In this document: positions 34,101-45,719 of the stretch, in pieces
Layout: each line of letters opens with the position of its first letter
How positions within the stretch are numbered: position 1 is the stretch's first letter
NCBI RefSeq assembly: GCF_037975245.1
Contig: NC_092565.1
Span: 23,991,999-24,055,998 of the forward strand
DNA: 64,000 nucleotides
Direction of reading: 5' to 3'
Origin: Apostichopus japonicus
Lineage: Eukaryota > Echinodermata > Holothuroidea > Aspidochirotida > Stichopodidae
Program-made: the position numbers and the translations under genes
Notes under the pieces: model-generated
The model's database searches: none
What the model saw: only the letters and a program-made list of their open reading frames with translations
Told to the model about the DNA's origin: nothing

Positions 34101-37100
34101 AATAAGTATGTATCAGCCTCATGGAGCAGCATTAGAAGCAAAATATACTCGAACAAGGTTACAGCTCGCTAAGCAGGGCCCTTACCTTGTGATAGAAAAC
34201 TGTTGAAAAGACTGTAAAACCAATTGATCATAAATAGTCTCATTTAGTTGGGGGTGTGTTACTTTAAGTCACTGCAGATCCATGTTTATGGGGCGCTGTG
34301 AGGCAAATGGCTTGCAATACCATTCAATCAATGACCAGCGAGAGGTTCTTACCCTCCTTGGATAATCTGTTTTTCAGCTGCTCTCTGGTGATGTAATCCG
34401 TTGACTCATTCTCCTCCTCCTCCTCGCTGCCTTCATCATCTTTCTTGACTGTAGGAAGAGCCGGGGTGAATGTTCCAAACCCACCAGCGATACCAGGCCC
34501 AGCTGCTGATTCCGATGGTTGAGGAGGTTCTTCAAAATATTTCATGAAAAATTATCTTTAATTTCATTAGAGAATTGCAGTATGCAATGAGGGGAATTAC
34601 AATGTAACCTAAAAATGAAACAACTGGAATTAAAAAAAAAAACCTTTCGTGTCATTCTTAAGAGTAAGTGTACCTGTTTGTGAGCTTAAGACAGAAAATG
34701 ATAGAATTAATTTACAATCAGGAACCACTTACCAGCAACAACACTATATGAAATTAATTCTTTTTTTTACTACAAAAGTTAAAAATAATAAATGCTCACG
34801 AACAACTGTGATGACTCAGATGAGCCTCTGATCTCCCTTTATTTATCAATTGCTTGTATCCATAACTACTGCTACTTTATCTATTACTACTACTACTTTA
34901 TCTATTACTCATATATAAAGACAGATGGGATTCTCCTTTCCCAAGACTTCAACACAAATACTTACCATTTTCACTGTCCGTATGTTTGCTTAGAGCTGCA
35001 GCAATCCCCTCAGATAATTTAATCTCTGGTCTTTTCAGAGGTACTGCTGGTTCCTCAAAGACTTCAGATGGATTGATCGCTTGAGAGGTAGCCTCTGGTT
35101 TAAACGCAGGTTTGGCCGTAGCTAGTAACTGCTCTATCCTTGATCGTTTCGGCTTCTTGACTCTTCGTTTGGAGGGGCGCTTCATGGGGAAGACATCCTT
35201 TGATCTAGAAGAGAAAAGAGGGACAAGTTTAAAATAAAATCATGATGCTAGGGAAAAAAAACATTGGAATTAACTGACCATAACGATTTCTGTGGGTTTG
35301 ACTGCCACACTTTCAGTGTAATATTTAATACCATTATTTATTAAAAGTGGTGAACTTTTCTTTTTAAAGTGAATTGCAATACCATTGCTCAGCAAAGCCT
35401 GACAATGTTTCAAAGTGTTCACCTATCACCAAATTGATCCAACCTGTATATTTAAACTATATGAAAAGGTTCCCTACCTCTTCTCCACGCCATCTTCATC
35501 ACTCTCTAGTTCTGATTCTTCCTCGCTGGATATCTCCATCTCATCCGGCTCTGGTGGTCTTGGCTCATCCTCTTGAGGCTGGATTGAGACGAATAGGATT
35601 TGTTTCAATTTCATTTCATTTGTCAAACTAATTTGTAAACAGGAAAATGAATGTCATTGTTAAGACAAACAATCTACACAAGGGTGCATTATAGATAAAC
35701 AGTGAAACTTAATTGAATATCTATGCTGTGTAATAAATATAATATAATATAACACAACATAGCAGTATTAACAATACATAATTAACATAACTAAATATGC
35801 ATAACAAACAATACATATCATAACATAACTAACAATTCACAACATAATGTAACTTAACATAACATAACTAGCAATACATAATTAACACTATATAATGTAA
35901 CATTACATAACTACAATACATAATACAACATAACATAGCATAACATTGAGAAACTCATTTAATGATAGCTATTTACCAGAGGAGGAGCTGGAAAAGATGA
36001 GAGAGAGAATGGAGCTGGAAGATTCATCTTGTTCATTAGATGGAGAACTTGGTTGTAGAAAGGAGGAACAGCTGCTAATGTGTTGGCAATGTTTATGATA
36101 ATCTGCTGGGTTGGTCTAGGATAACTATACTTGAGAGATGGGTTCAGTGGATACTTCAACCTGTGAAGAAACAAAATGGATAAAATGTCACTGAATACAC
36201 CATCTACACGGATATATAGAACTAAAACAAGGATTCAGATGTAACAATTATGATATAATAATATATATGTATATTGTTTTCAAAGACCAGATTAAATAAC
36301 TTTATCTTACATGGCTGAAAAACATTTGTACTAAATAATGACTTTAAGTAACCAGTCCTAGATAATGGCCCTTTTGATGAAATCTACATCAGACACTTGA
36401 ATTATATTAGCTTAATATCCTGACTAAAATTAAATATTGTGTGTGACAGAACTTTCCTAAGGATCTAGGAGTCACATGCTTATCTCCCCCCGTCTCTCCC
36501 ACAAGAAACTAACACTATTAAACACAAGAAGTAATTGCACAAGCAATACATCAGTTTTTTGGAACACATCTTCTTGCAATTGTCACATTTTTGCAGTGCT
36601 TGCCAATGAACTAATTCCATAAATGTTTGTTAATAAGTTTGATGCATCTAAAATGTATTTGCAGAAAACAACTAAGAACCTCAAATTAAATGTTCATAAT
36701 ACTTGAAAGCAAAATATTCTTCAGGTAACATTGTGACTTCTGTTCAAATTTCTCAAACTTACCCTAACTTATCTGACAATAAAGACAGATTAATTGGTCC
36801 CTCCAAAAATGCCTTCTCTTCCTGCATTTTCTTTGATGATAAATCTCTTGTCTCCTTTTGATTTTCCAGACTTTTTGTTTTGTCCACTCTACATTATGAC
36901 AGAAATGAAATCAAAACAAGAAAGTAAGGAAGAGAGGATATGAAATAGTTAAGTACTGTTTTGTATTTCTCACTGAGAAGAAAGGGCCATATTAACAGAT
37001 GATACGTGTGGTCATTTCAAATATAATAAAATACCACTAAAATGTGTTCAAAGAAATGATAAATTAGTGAAATACAAGTGGTAATCCAGAACTCAAATTG

Positions 37101-39844
37101 TCTGTGCACCAGTTGGACCTTATAGGTAAGGGCTGTCTTTTCTGATAATTTTACAAACTAAGAGCTAAGAATACTTTGTCGTTGCATAAATCTTTCACTT
37201 GGCACTTTGAATGAGGAGACAGATTGCAGAAGAAAAGAGGCTGCAATATTTTGCCATCATCAGCGACAGATGCTATTTCCAGTGGTAAGCAGAGGAAACA
37301 GCTTCTGAAATAATGGACCAACTTGTGAGTTTTTATTCATAGTAATATGTCAGATATGATCTTGGTGCAATCAACTCTTGATAGTTCTCAACCGCATAAA
37401 AGGATGAAGATGAAATCAAACCACATATTTAAATGTATACAAGGCGGGTCCAATCAATTTGGGATAATGTGTTAATAAACCAAATCTGAAATAAAAACCA
37501 ACACAGAGTGTGTGGAGATATCCATATATATCACCTTGCAATTGTATCATTATCAGTTTTCTGCTTGTGACTATCGTTTCTTCTAGCATACTCCACCGTC
37601 AGTGTTCTTCCGTGTATCGTCATCTGGTGGAGCTTTTGAAGAGCCTGGATAAGACAAGGGAAAGCAGTATAGAAGAGTTGAGTGGATAACAATAGAGTTT
37701 ACATGGATACTTTAATATCTTTTGATTACACCATGTCCAAAATTAATTGTACCATTAAGCCTATGTAGATGGATGAATCCGAACAGATATAATCACAAAA
37801 GTTACATAAAATGTTTAATTCTCACTTAATTAAATCTCCATAAGTTAAGTACTTACATTTGATGCAGAGAAATGGTCTGGGAAATAGGCAAAAGCACAAT
37901 ATTTCTGGGGAGAAAACATCCATAAAGAAGAAATGAATGTAACGCCTTTATGTTGTAGTCACTCCGGACAAATTCGGTGTTGACTTGTACAGTTTTCCCA
38001 TATTGCATATTTTTATTGGTCACAAGTATGCTTTAGGCTAATTATTAACTAATCAGAATTAACATTCTAATCAGAATTAACATTCAAATCCAATTATTCA
38101 TACCACAGAAACCTTTCCGGATCACACTGATTCTTTGCAATGTTTTATTATTGATCTGCAAAAGTTATCCACCTAACAAAGACCCCAAAGTGTGCCTATC
38201 ATATGCCTACTTGCCTAAGTACTGTATACTAGCCTACAAACTTTCTGCAAATTGCGGAGATGTCCCCAAGTGTTACTGGCCTTACAATGATCACATCGTT
38301 GGTGTGCTCTTTGAAAGTCTTGGAAATTTCTCTGGATGTCATTTAGTGATTACACTTTATCACGATGTTTCCTATGGAATTTGAAGAATTCACTATCCAA
38401 CAATCTTGAGATAAATGAGTTGTACTACTGTATTTTGTATGCCTAATAGTAAGTTGTACTAAGTTGTCCCCAAGTGTTAGTGGCCTCACAATGATTACAT
38501 CGTTAGGTTAGTGCGCTCTTAATTTGCAAATCTTGTAAAGTTTTCTGGATGTCATGAAGTCGGTCAGTGATTGCATTTATCACAATGTTTCACTATGTGA
38601 TTTAAAGATGCCACTATCCAACAGTTATTAGATAATGAGATGTACTATTTTGTATGCCTAATAGTAAGTTATTCTAAGTGTTTGGTATCCAGTCAAAACG
38701 TCCCTTTACCAAAACGTCCCCGCTTTTTTCAGACCAAAACGTCCCCGCTCTTTACCAAAACGTCCCCGCAATCAAAACGTCCCCGTGAGTCAGAAGGTCC
38801 CCGCTTTTATAATCAGTTGGAATGCAAGTGTGGATGTTTTTAGTTCAAATCAAAGAGAAAGGATAAGTAAGTTTAGGTTGAAAGCACAGTTTTTAGGAGT
38901 GGGAAGTGCCGGCTATGAGGGCGGAAACATTTTTGAGTATAATTTTCTGAGGTAAGATACTAGAAAAGGGAATGCAAGAGGGCTGTAGGGTTATAGGATT
39001 TTTTAAACACGAGTTGGTTTCTGAATGAATGAATATATACGATATTGAGGGAAGGGAATATAAAAGAATTTTTGTTTTGTTTATGTACAACAAGTTACTT
39101 TTGGAATATGCGAGACGGGCTGGATGAAAGTGATATATATTTTCCTACAGCACATACGTTTATTTTTTTTTCTGAAGACACTTTATATTTTTGATTTTCG
39201 TGATTGTTTGCCTATTTTGCTACCCTTTTCCAGAATTTTTTCTGCCTTCTTATTTTTTGATGGTATAGAAGGGGGACTACGGCTAAAGCCCCAGCCCCCT
39301 TTCCCGTCTCTGCCCTAAACGATATATAGTCCTTCATGATTTACTTAGCGCCTGTAATCCAACTTGCATGCCGATAACTTAGCCAAATAATAACTTAAAA
39401 TTAATATATATCAACAACTGTAAATGAATGTATTAGACGGGGACGTTTTGACTTACGGGGACGTTTTGACCAACGGGGACGTTTTGACCAAAAGCGGGGA
39501 CGTTTTGGTACGGGGACGTTTTGGTAAAGGGACGTTTTGACTGGTAAGCAAGTGTTTGCTAGGCCTACAATTGAGTGCGAGGCAAGGCTAACATTTATTT
39601 AATGGTACTTAATCATATTTGTTAAAATGTTAAGTCTGCTAGTCTATATAGCCTGGCTAGGCTACAACAATAAAGACGGTTACTGGGAATCAAAGTAGTA
39701 CGCTACCATCTTTCCTCTGTTGGACATAACTGATGCATTAGTAGCTCCATAGTACTTGCAAAAGTCGATTCGTTCCTCTCGACTTAACTTTTCTGATAAA
39801 TGTCGAATGAGAAGAGTCTTCGGATCCCTTTCGTCGCTCGCCAT
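31152..39844 (-). CDS. RNPC3: RNA-binding region-containing protein 3 (U11/U12 snRNP 65K)
   Basis: Eleven coding exons, all phase-checked, give 490 aa (human 517). They are 39707-39844, 37857-37904, 37535-37644, 36763-36888, 35977-36160, 35478-35578, 34966-35204, 34353-34529, 33816-33969, 31889-32021 and 31152-31214. RRM1 (about residues 9-85) has RNP2-like 'LLIRHL' and RNP1-like 'YCAFAYF'. The family-specific 'KYSYPRPT...VLHLMNKMNLPAPF' block follows, then an acidic and a basic linker. RRM2 (about 388-465) has 'TRLYIKNL', 'EEKDLKYVYGRYVD' and 'GRMKGQAFVGLP'. In vertebrates this protein bridges the U11 and U12 snRNPs of the minor spliceosome, contacting U11-59K and U12 snRNA. The last 62 bases around the exon 9 donor are duplicated. 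Intron 1 carries a Mutator-like MITE, and intron 9 an 80-bp array next to the exon 10 acceptor. Confidence 0.95.
32022..32063 (-). promoter_or_regulatory. Acceptor and microsatellite pyrimidine tract of RNPC3 exon 10
   Basis: The plus strand has about 12 GAG triplets at 32028-32063, so the transcript reads (CUC)n directly before 'UCUGAAAG' and the exon at 32021. This trinucleotide microsatellite is the only pyrimidine-rich run near the acceptor and presumably acts as its polypyrimidine tract. Its length is likely to vary between individuals. Confidence 0.6.
32083..32564. repeat. 80-bp minisatellite, 6 copies, in RNPC3 intron 9
   Basis: 'gcattcctac' recurs at 32101, 32181, 32261, 32341, 32421 and 32501, giving an exact 80-base period with very few substitutions. 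The array starts about 60 bases upstream of the exon 10 acceptor in the direction of transcription. It probably includes the branch-point region. Confidence 0.97.
33741..33870 (-). repeat. 62-bp duplication of the exon 9 end and 5' splice site of RNPC3
   Basis: On the minus strand the segment starting 'AAATATGTCTAC' and ending at the donor occurs twice, 62 bases apart. Both copies contain 'AGATACGTAGATTGGACGTC'. The first has donor GTGAGT at 33815 and the second GTAAGT at 33753. Only the first donor fits the conserved protein; reading past it gives an immediate in-frame TGA. Confidence 0.93.
35735..35950. repeat. Low-complexity ATAACA-rich tract in RNPC3 intron 5
   Basis: Irregular 'aacataac' and 'acataat' units without a stable period fill this stretch. 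It lies between exons 6 and 5 of RNPC3. Confidence 0.7.
38261..38680 (+). repeat. ~204-bp two-copy tandem duplication in RNPC3 intron 1
   Basis: Copy 1 begins with 'tgtccccaagtgttactggcc' at 38261 and copy 2 with 'tgtccccaagtgttagtggcc' at 38465. They share 'ctggatgtcat', 'actatccaaca' and 'tgtatgcctaatagtaagtt' at matching positions. Divergence is noticeable, so the event is not recent. Confidence 0.8.
38685..39549. mobile_element. Non-autonomous DNA transposon with tandem-repeat inverted termini (Mutator-like)
   Basis: Both ends are built of tandem 14-18-bp units around 'CAAAACGTCCCC', inverted at the right end as 'GGGGACGTTTTG'. The left arm runs to about 38820 and the right arm from about 39437. 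The outer inverted repeat includes 'CCAGTCAAAACGTCCC'. A perfect 9-bp direct repeat, AAGTGTTTG, flanks it at 38676-38684 and 39550-39558. Long terminal inverted repeats with a 9-bp target duplication fit Mutator-like elements best. No transposase is present in the ~600-bp interior. Confidence 0.75.
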
Positions 39845-40137
39845 GACCGTATGGGCCTACCACGAATGGGTAGCTCGGGAGTTGCAGTTTTAGAATATTT
39901 ATTTGCTAGAGAATATTTATTTGCCAGATACAGAGAAGACAATAAAGTTAGGTCCTGAAATGAAATGAGTATGTACTTTAAGAAACGTACAAGGGGCTTT
40001 TGTCCTTCAGAAACTGTCTTTCTTTATAGTAAAAATGATCTTTTACATAAAGATAAAAATTATTTTATATAAATTTGTTACTAATTATTAATAATCCACA
40101 GTCCTTGTTATTTTTGACATAGAGAAGCACGAAAAAG
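39845..40137. promoter_or_regulatory. Divergent promoter region of RNPC3 and MRPL35
   Basis: The start codons of RNPC3 (minus, 39844) and MRPL35 (plus, probably 40138) are about 290 bases apart and point away from each other. A spacing this small implies a shared bidirectional promoter. No TATA box or specific factor site was recognised. Confidence 0.6.
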
Positions 40138-43100
40138 ATGGCCGCGTCCATGTGCAGAAAGTTGCTACCGTCATGTACTATTTTGTTTTGTTAACATTCT
40201 TCCTTTACATAAAAACGATATATGATATGAATTAACTACCGAATTAACTATCAGTGTTCTTTTTGCGGGCAATCCAAATGCCGTTCTGTAGATAACTCTA
40301 TTTGTCTTTGCAAATGCGATCGAGATCCAGCTAGCGGTTCTGGCTACTGTAGACTGCATAGGCCTAGGTTTATATATAGGCCTAGAGTACTAGTTTCGCG
40401 AACTTGCCATCGCCGCCTGGGCGAAATGTAAAGAAATGTACATATTCTTGAGAAATGTTTGATTATTAGACAATGCAAACTAAGCTGATAATAGCTCACC
40501 AATGTCAAAAACAGGTTGCAAATAAAATGCAATTAAACCAAGAAATTCATATTATCACTTGTAATAACTTGCATAGGCTAGGTATAGGATTAACTGTAAA
40601 GCACTTATTACACTTCACTTTCAACTTCCAACAATCTTCTTTTTAAGAAAAGAGTATAATTAAGTAAGCTAACACAAGTTCATTAAGAAAGTAAGCCTAG
40701 CCTAAGAATTTGTGTGGATACCATTCATGTAGTGTTTGTGGAATGTTGTTTTATTCTGCCATTTCTGTTAACCAGGCTAACCACATGACACAAAGATGTT
40801 AAGTTCACCTCTGAGATCATTTTGTTATACATTAAGGTGCTGAAACCTCTGTGACTTAAGTTAATTGTGTAACTAGTCTAGATATTGAACAAAGCATTTA
40901 CTAAACCACTGAAAATGTTCTTTGTGCCTCATTGCTTTCAGAGATTTCACTTAACCAATGGCTTTTCTTATAGAACTTAAAGGTTACCATACTTTGGCCT
41001 AAATAATACTGAAAGTAACAACAGCATTAGAACAAAGCTTGAAACTGTAAGCTTATGTGTAATGTATAATCGACTGTCATCTTATTCTGGAAAAATTTCT
41101 AACTTTTGTGGAAATATTAGTGAACTGCATGGAATAATTTATCCAGTATTGCATTGCAAAATGCTATGCTAAATGGGTAACTTACTATGCATACAAGTGT
41201 ATAGCATATTTTGTACACAGGAACCATAGTATTTTACAAGAGACAACGGTCAGAGTCTTAACATCTTCTACACAAAACAATGAACACTAAATGTTTCCAT
41301 TCACTGATACAGTATCTTGAATCTACTCATTTCAGGTGCCACAAAACTCTTCAGTTCGATATGGACCAGGCCATTGACAGAAAATGCACGGATTTTGCAA
41401 AAGGAGGTTAGCAGTAGAGCATTCTCAAGCGTTCCACAGTCACATCTCCCTGGCAATGGTGTTCTTAGTAGATTATTTCCAGCTCCTGTGTATTATAAAG
41501 CAGCCTCAGCTAACAACAGGTACTGTATTATGCAGTGGATAACATTGAAAGCTATAGCATACTTACCATGCAGGCTTCCGGACTTATTACAGTTTTTATG
41601 TGTTTTTGTTTGGTATGTGTATCTATTGGCTGTTATATGCTGGAATGTGCTTCATGTTTAGAGTTTTCACTAGACATCCTGTTTTCATGACATATCTTAT
41701 CTTGGAATTTTGTTTTCATAAATAATTTACTGATGATTTGAAGTCTTGTCCACTATATAGTTGTAATTGGTCAAGCCATGTGCACAGTTATCTTTCTCAC
41801 CACTCATAGTTTGCTAAATGTAGACTAAATTATCAATTCAAAATTTAATGCCGCTCTGATAATTTTGTCACACAGCTCCTTTTGTTAGTTAATATTAATA
41901 ACACATAATTCCGAACTAAATCTGATTCAAAGAAATTTATAGTTAATTAGTTTACTTGAGAGTTGTCTGATAATTGGATAATGGTTGAAACAACCTTCAG
42001 ATTCAACTAAAAAATGCTTTACCCATTGGATGGTGTATAACTTTATGATGAACAAACCGAAAAACACTTTTGCCGATCTGTGCTTGTATTGTCAACCAAG
42101 TTATTTCAATGTAACACAGATTAATTTGAAGTTAAAAGCATGGAAGGGAGATGGAAAAGCTTGGTAAAGGAGTTAACATCACAGAAGAATTTCTTCTGCT
42201 CTAACTTGTTAAAAATTTTCACTTGAGCACTACTGTTTTATTTTTTCATGTACTGTTGTAACAACGAAAACAAGATGGCTTAATTTTGTTTTTTTGTTTT
42301 GACTATGACTAGTGGTCTCCGACTAATGAAAGGTCCTCTTGTCCAGTCTGTAAGGACAGTAATCCGGTTTGACATAACCAGTGGTCAAAAACAGACAGTT
42401 GAAGATGTACCAGCTAGGTTTTACAGACTTGCAAAGTAAGTTGGGACTTTCCTCTACAGCTATTTCTTGCATTTCACTACATTAGGTTAGGTAACTGCAA
42501 AGTCATATAATGGTAATTTGTTTTAATTGGAAATAGTTTATTAAAATATCCTGAAAATGTGATATTTAAGGTTTTCTGGGGTGAAAATGGTCTGATGATA
42601 TTTTTAGTAATGTTGAAAGTTATTTGATATGACTATTTCTAGCATTATTTGAACTGTGAAGTCAACTTTTTTATATGAAAGAAGACATAATCCCACCATC
42701 ATAATTTGGTAGAATTTTTAGGCGTGATATTTGGTAGTACAAGGAAGAAGAAAAATTTGATTGGTGATATCGTTTCTATAGCTATTGCGGTTTTGATAAA
42801 TTCACTTTAAAGTCTGAATTGATGACCTTTCTCTCAGTGCAGGCCTTAATGTTAATTATTTGTTGTAAAATGTTGTCACGCAACCAATATATGTCCCTGT
42901 ATGGCTCATACAGTCCCTACTGTATGAGCCAAAAATTTGTGACAAAATTGATAATGCATTCCAAAAATGTTATTTGAGGTGGTAAAATTTGTATGTTTTC
43001 AGATTGATGTTTTGTTCGGCATCTGAGGAAACTACCAAACAGTCTGTGTATTAGACTAAGTAGTCCAGTCAATTTCATTGTTGAGCATCAGATGTTAGAA

Positions 43101-43600
43101 ATTGGTATAGAGAAATACAACCTGGATTGGTAGTAGTTTTTATTCTTCTACAACAGATCAAAATTAATATTGTGCCTCGGGTGAGATTATTGCTCTTATA
43201 TTTATTTTCCCAAATTGTTCCGTTACAAACTATAAATAAAAAAGCATTGTCTCTCTTCTCTCATTGCAGTGGACTTTGGCTCCGGGCAATAGCTGGTAGG
43301 CAACGTAAAATGTGGAAAAAACATCGGAAACGTCGCCGTCGTAACAAACAGTTCATATTCTGCAATAAAACCCAGAGTAAAATGTTAGACAGGATGGTGA
43401 CGATGGAATATAAAACTAGGAAGTATTACCCTGATGACCCCCTCCAGCAGTTTCAAGAAAGGAATTACTGCGGGCTGAAGCAGTATCCCGGTCTTGCCTA
43501 CTTGAAACAGCATCAACAGAAGTCCCGGGAACCATCATCCTCTGACCCACTAGCTCAACAAATACATGATTCATTTGGAGTGAATAGGTACAACCCATGA
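40138..43600 (+). CDS. MRPL35: Mitochondrial large ribosomal subunit protein bL35m
   Basis: Exons 2-4 are firm: 41336-41519, 42313-42435 and 43270-43600 (stop 43598-43600). The last encodes the diagnostic bL35m region 'GLWLRAIAGRQRKMWKKHRK' followed by 'FIFCNKTQSKMLDRM' and 'YYPDDP'. The first exon most likely starts at ATG 40138 ('MAASMCRKLLPS'), a basic, mitochondrial-presequence-like start resembling the vertebrate protein. Its donor is uncertain: GT at 40175 and GT at 40190 both give the required phase. Using 40175, the protein is 224 aa. An in-frame ATG at 41317 is less likely because it lies directly before a good acceptor ('atttcag'). The protein acts in the mitochondrial ribosome. The C-terminal tail after 'YYPDDP' is longer than in mammals. 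Confidence 0.88.
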
Positions 43601-45719
43601 ATAGGTACACATGACAATGCCAAGGAAAGTTTACAGTGAGGGAGAGACCAGTTACCTGGAGGTGATCTCTAAATTGCTAATATTATAAAGATTCCAAAAA
43701 GCTGTAACTCTTACACAGCAGGATGATGATACATGGTTGTTTAATCATTTTGTTTCATGCTTGGATGGAGAAATTTAAAAGTTGTTCTAATCATTCAACA
43801 CACGTTGACACATAATGAGTATGCTTGTTAAAGCTCTTCCTATGACCTTTGTACTGAGATCTGCCTTGAATTGCTTATAAGTAACAGATTGTTTCTTTGG
43901 AGAATCTTAACTTTATAGTCTTTATGTATTGACTTGGTTGGCTAAACTTGACTAAAGTTCATGTGTTGCCATGGCAATATCTATCATTAAAGAGAAGACA
44001 AGCATGAATCATTGACGGTTTCACTCTGTAAAGGTATTCTGGGTAGGGAATGCAATTGCCAAGTGCTCATCAAAGAACTTTCTGTTGTTACTGGTAATGT
44101 TCACTTTATAATTGGAGGCTGTTTGGATTTACTCAATGAAGAAATTGATGTCTGGCTTTACCTTGATAGTAAGAATTAACTAGCGTAGGAAACCACTACA
44201 TCATTTGTGCTTAAAACAGGATGTATGAAAACACTATTTGAGATTTTCATCTTTCCTTGTGGCCTTACGTTTAAGTAAAACAAAACCTTTGGAATCACTG
44301 GTAGGTTTGTGTGGCATAAATGTTGTTCTTGGCTTTGATTTGTACAACTGTAGACATAGAGGTGCAAATAAAGTACTGTAAATCAGGCGTTACCAGGAAG
44401 TTATGATTCTCTTTTCTGTGGTTCATGTCAAGATTATGAATCTGCTTTTTTGTGCTTCACTCGTAAGGTAACTGAATTAATAAATCATTCATAAGTTGCT
44501 GCAGTATAAGCTGATATAAAATACCAGCCAGTACAGAAACTGTGAAGACTTCTCAAGATATTCACTGATTTTTGGAAGATAGAAGGGAAGAAAGAACCCC
44601 CCCCCCCCCCCTCCCTGCCAATATTTAGTTCTGTTTCTAAATTGAGGGGAGATGGTCAGGTGGAGGTTGTTCCTATTGGCAGCTGGAAAATGTGGAACAA
44701 ATAACCTACCACTAGAATTGTAATCCCAGTCCTAAGCATTATCGAAATGTACATGTGTAATGTGTTTCCAAATGATCTAATTTTACCAACCAAATTCACT
44801 CTCACCAAACTGCTGGGAAAAGAGGGGAGGGTGGAGGGAGAAGAATTTTGATGTTGGAATGTTAATGATTGAAGTGATTCCCTAAAATCCTACAAGTGAT
44901 TTTCAGTAGTTAATGAAATACAGATTGAGATGAATGAAAAGAAACAGAAACCAGATAAAAATATATATCCATTTTCCCCCCAGCAAAGTAATATAATACA
45001 AACGATTCATTGTCTTACAAAGAACCTGTCAGCACTTTAAAAATAAAAATAATTGTCAACAGTCAAGACAAAAATAACATTTCTTTAGGTGTCTTAGGAA
45101 GCACATATATCTCTAAAAATGCCCTAAATCTGAAAAAAAAATTGGAAGGTCAGAAGAAAACAAATTAAAGATCAGTATTACTTCTATACATATATATATA
45201 TTATAACTATTGTGTATATTACTTTTATACATATGTATATATTCTATATATGCTACTTGCACCATAAATGAATTACTTGTCCTCCAAAGCACCCTCCCCA
45301 ATCTCTTTTCTGGTGAAGCCTGACTGACATGCCTGTTTGACTGCTTCACAGCTCGTTTATAGTGAACATATGAATGTCATAATGCAAAAGAAAACTACAG
45401 TATCACCAACAAAATTCTGTAGACTGGGTAAAGAATCAAATCGGTGTTCTGAATGCGTTTGGCTGTGGAGCAAACATATTTTTTCTCTCCAGAGATCATT
45501 GTGAATCATTTGAATGATGCTTTTATAAGTAGATTAAACAAAGAGATGCTCAGTATTATAGCATTCCATAAGAAATCTATTATTCGGTAATAATCGTTAT
45601 AGTAGTAATTAGTTACAAAAGTCATGATGGACAGAGTTTCATACAAACAAATATTAAGTTACGTCCAATATCACATCTCATGATCAAAGAAGATTATTTA
45701 ACTATTGAAACATGATGAG
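43601..45719. other. MRPL35 3' UTR and intergenic region
   Basis: No further gene was found. MRPL35 and the HEATR4-like gene converge here. A run of C near 44597 and 'atatata' tracts near 45190-45250 are simple sequence. Confidence 0.4.
44367..44372 (+). terminator. Probable MRPL35 poly(A) signal
   Basis: A canonical AATAAA lies about 770 bases after the MRPL35 stop. It is the first canonical one noticed downstream and would give a fairly long 3' UTR. Confidence 0.4.

Noticed and set aside
38640-38843. 67-codon plus-strand frame with repeated 'KRPRF/KTSP' motifs
   Set aside because: It is the tandem-repeat terminus of the Mutator-like MITE read as protein.
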